Assembly (NCBI RefSeq): GCF_000442315.1
Contig: NZ_KE557324.1
Location: 1 to 64,000 of the forward strand
Direction of reading: 5' to 3'
Origin: Rubellimicrobium thermophilum DSM 16684
GTDB taxonomy: Bacteria > Pseudomonadota > Alphaproteobacteria > Rhodobacterales > Rhodobacteraceae
Length of the DNA stretch: 64,000 nucleotides
In this document: in pieces, positions 61,702 to 64,000 of the stretch
How the letters are laid out: every line of letters starts with the position of its first letter
Position numbering within the stretch: the first letter of the stretch is position 1
Position numbers and translations under genes: made by a program
Notes under the pieces: generated by a model
What the model was told of the DNA's origin: nothing
Seen by the model: only the letters and a program-made list of their open reading frames with translations
The model's database searches: none

Positions 61702-63474
61702 TCAGTGCATCGGCGCGGCGGCCTGTGCCCCGCGGGGGATGCGGATGCTCTCCACCATGTCCTGCACATCCGCAGGGGGCGCCTTGGTGACGGCCGAGAC
61801 CCCATAGGCCACGGCGAAGTTCAGCAAGGCCCCGACCGAGCCGATCGCTGTCGGCGCAATGCCGAAGATGTGGTTCTCGGGGGTGTTTTCCAGCCAGTTG
61901 GTGCCGGGGATGAAGAACCAGCCCAGATAGGTGAAGATATAGAGGCAGGTGAAGACGAGGCCCGCCAGCATCCCGGCGATCGCCCCCTCGCTGGTGATCC
62001 GCTTGGAGAAGATCCCCATCATCAGCGCCGGGAACAGCGTGGCCGCTGCCAGTCCGAAGGCCAGCGCGACCACCTGCGCGGCAAAGCCGGGCGGATTGAT
62101 GCCGAGCCATGTCGCCACGATGATCGCCAATGCCATCGCGATCCGGGCGGCGAGCAGTTCGCCCTTCTCGGAAATGCCGGGGTTGATCGTGCGCTTGATC
62201 AGGTCATGGCTGATCGCCGAGGAGATGGCGAGCAGCAGGCCCGCGGCGGTGGACAGCGCCGCGGCGAGGCCGCCGGCGGCGATCAGGGCGACCACCCAGC
62301 CCGGCAGATTGGCGATCTCCGGATTGGCGAGCACGATGATGTCGTTGTTCACCGTGAGTTCGTTGCCGTTCCAGCCGCGTTCGGCGGCCGTTTCGGCGAA
62401 GGCGGCGTTGCGGTCGTTGTAGAGCTGGATGCGTCCGTCGCCGTTCTTGTCTTCCCAACTCAGCAGACCGGTGGCTTCCCATGTCCGCATCCAGTTGGGC
62501 CGCTCCTCATGGAGCAGCGCTGCCGCCTGCGGTCCTTCGGGATAGATGGTCGAGAGCAGGTTGAGCCGCGCCATGGCGCCCACGGCCGGGGCCGTGAGGT
62601 AGAGCAGGGCGATGAAGACCAGCGCCCAGCCCGCCGAAAGGCGCGCGTCCGACACCTTGGGCACGGTGAAGAAGCGGATGATGACATGCGGCAGGCCCGC
62701 CGTACCGATCATCAGCGAGAGCGTGAAGAGCACCATGTTGAGCGTGGAACCCGACATGCCCGTATAGGCGCCGAAGCCGAGATCCGTCACCACCTGGTCG
62801 AGCCGGTCGAGCAGCGGCTGCCCCGAGGCCGTGTGTTCGGAGAACAGGCCGAGCGGGGGGACCGGATTGCCGGTGAGCTGGAGCGAGATGAAGATCGCCG
62901 GGATCGTATAGGCGACGATCAGCGCGATGTACTGCGCCACCTGCGTGTAGGTGATCCCCTTCATGCCGCCGAGCACGGCATAGACGAACACCACCGCCGC
63001 GCCGATCAGCAGGCCTGTGGTGACATCCACCTCGAGGAAGCGCGAGAAGGCGACGCCTGCACCGGTCATCTGTCCGATCACATAGGTGACCGAGATGATG
63101 ATGAGGCACAGCACTGCCACGAGCCGCGCGCCCGAGGAGTAGAACCGGTCGCCGATGAAATCGGGGACCGTGTATTTGCCAAACTTGCGCAGATAGGGCG
63201 CAAGCAGCAGCGCGAGCAGCACATAGCCGCCTGTCCACCCCATCAGGTAGGAGGAGTTGACGTAGCCTACCGTGGCGATCAGGCCCGCCATGGAGATGAA
63301 GGAGGCCGCCGACATCCAGTCCGCCGCGGTGGCCATGCCGTTCATGACCGGGCTCACGCCGCGATTGGCGGCATAGAACTCCGATGTGGAGCCGGCGCGT
63401 GCCCAGAGGGCGATACCGATATAGAGGGCAAAGCTTGCGCCGACGACAAGAAGGTTCAGGGCATATTGGGACAT
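61702..63474 (-). CDS. Sodium-solute symporter (ActP/VC_2705 type)
   Basis: A 590-residue symporter with 13 or more helices. Typical segments: NRGVSPVMNGMATAADWMSA, SYLMGWTGGYVLLALLLAPY, GGMKGITYTQVAQYIALIVA and PHVIIRFFTVPKVSDARLSA. An extracytoplasmic loop carries DKNGDGRIQ, an EF-hand-like calcium loop known in this subfamily. It probably imports acetate or a similar monocarboxylate with sodium. The ATG at 63474 lies behind the DUF4212 gene by four bases; the two form the small and large subunit pair. Confidence 0.92.
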   Translation of the reverse strand: MSQYALNLLVVGASFALYIGIALWARAGSTSEFYAANRGVSPVMNGMATAADWMSAASFISMAGLIATVGYVNSSYLMGWTGGYVLLALLLAPYLRKFGKYTVPDFIGDRFYSSGARLVAVLCLIIISVTYVIGQMTGAGVAFSRFLEVDVTTGLLIGAAVVFVYAVLGGMKGITYTQVAQYIALIVAYTIPAIFISLQLTGNPVPPLGLFSEHTASGQPLLDRLDQVVTDLGFGAYTGMSGSTLNMVLFTLSLMIGTAGLPHVIIRFFTVPKVSDARLSAGWALVFIALLYLTAPAVGAMARLNLLSTIYPEGPQAAALLHEERPNWMRTWEATGLLSWEDKNGDGRIQLYNDRNAAFAETAAERGWNGNELTVNNDIIVLANPEIANLPGWVVALIAAGGLAAALSTAAGLLLAISSAISHDLIKRTINPGISEKGELLAARIAMALAIIVATWLGINPPGFAAQVVALAFGLAAATLFPALMMGIFSKRITSEGAIAGMLAGLVFTCLYIFTYLGWFFIPGTNWLENTPENHIFGIAPTAIGSVGALLNFAVAYGVSAVTKAPPADVQDMVESIRIPRGAQAAAPMH

Positions 63475-63478
63475 CGGA

Positions 63479-63778
63479 TCAGCTCTGCTCCTCGTCCACG
63501 CCGAATTCACGGTCCAGACGGTTCATCCGCCAGGCATAGAAGAAGATCAGCGCCACGAAGGTGATGATCGATCCCTGCTGGGCGAACCAGAAGCCCAGAT
63601 CGGTGCCGCCCACGGCAATGCCCGCCAGCAACGGCCGCAGCAGGATGCCGAAGCCGAAGGACACCAGCGCCCAGATGGCCAGGCAGATGCCGATGATGCG
63701 CAGATTCGCGCTCCAGTATTCTTGTGCCGGTCGGGCCGTGATCGGGCGCGCCGGCGATGTGCTGCTTGGATGTGACAT
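63479..63778 (-). CDS. DUF4212 small symporter subunit
   Basis: A 99-residue protein with two helices (IGICLAIWALVSFGFGILLR and WFAQQGSIITFVALIFFYAW) and the family motif YWSANLRIIG at the start and RMNRLDREFGVDEE at the end. It is always encoded directly before the ActP-like symporter in this family and probably supports it. GGGAGGAGG precedes the ATG at 63778. Confidence 0.93.
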   Translation of the reverse strand: MSHPSSTSPARPITARPAQEYWSANLRIIGICLAIWALVSFGFGILLRPLLAGIAVGGTDLGFWFAQQGSIITFVALIFFYAWRMNRLDREFGVDEEQS

Positions 63779-64000
63779 GTCCTCCTCCCACTGTCGCCAC
63801 TCGGTCGGGGCGGATCCCGTGGTCGGACGGGCCCGCCCTGCCGGAAAGGGACGCCCGGAACCGTTCCTGGGCCTCTCCTTTCCTTGCGCCGCACCCCGGG
63901 GCGGTCCTCCTTCTGCCCGGGATGTGCGGGGCCGACCCGCATCCGGCCCCGGCCCCCATCGCCCTGCGGCCTGCCGACCCTCAGCCGCCGGTCCTGCGGT
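63779..64000. other. Non-coding end of the window
   Basis: The region upstream of the leftward DUF4212 gene. No ORF with convincing coding character is visible. It should contain the promoter of the symporter operon; I found no consensus EcfG site in it. Confidence 0.4.

Overview
The window is very GC-rich chromosomal DNA (about 70% by eye, not computed) with the gene content of an alphaproteobacterium, most likely Rhodobacterales/Rhodobacteraceae: a PetP/PetR regulator pair, a complete PhyR-NepR-EcfG general stress response (GSR) locus, a Mrp antiporter with fused A/B subunits, and a DUF4212/sodium-solute symporter pair. I saw no rRNA, tRNA, CRISPR array, insertion sequence or prophage.

Layout. 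1-9195: pyrimidine/hydantoin catabolism and uptake (dihydropyrimidinase, SDR, cupin, an NMT1/THI5-type ABC importer, HyuA). 9253-20306: housekeeping genes (galE, arfB, queuosine-precursor transporter, mepA, petP/petR, ilvE, two transporters). 20453-42142: a stress-response region. It holds small envelope proteins, BrkB, an MscS channel, PRC-barrel and DUF883/DUF1469/DUF3618-like proteins, trehalose/glycogen genes (treZ-treY-glgC-like-glgX), a transglutaminase, and the GSR core (histidine kinase, ecfG, nepR, phyR). 42228-46019: a Crp/Fnr regulator, a PQQ-type sugar dehydrogenase, queG and a GST. 46271-52176: the mnhACDEFG antiporter. 52317-57561: a haem-copper terminal oxidase with fused subunits I-III, its subunit II, and CtaG. 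57830-63778: a cNMP/CBS/DUF294 protein and a membrane-anchored exonuclease facing a DUF4212/ActP-like symporter operon.

How it fits together. Ten sites match the alphaproteobacterial EcfG promoter (GGAAC, 16 or 17 nt, CGTT). They lie in front of phyR, nepR-ecfG, treZ, glgC-like/glgX, the transglutaminase, the DUF883-like operon, the PRC-barrel gene, the PLDc_N/BrkB genes, a 61-residue ORF and ctaG. The phyR and nepR promoters overlap as one near-perfect palindrome. The centre of the window therefore reads as a GSR regulon island that makes trehalose from glycogen, remodels the envelope and controls its own regulators.

Quality warning. At least 17 genes are split by single-base shifts, mostly in runs of G or C. 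In each case where I could count codons, adding or removing the inferred base restores a normal-length protein. This looks like uncorrected sequencing or assembly indels, and coordinates for these genes span both frames.
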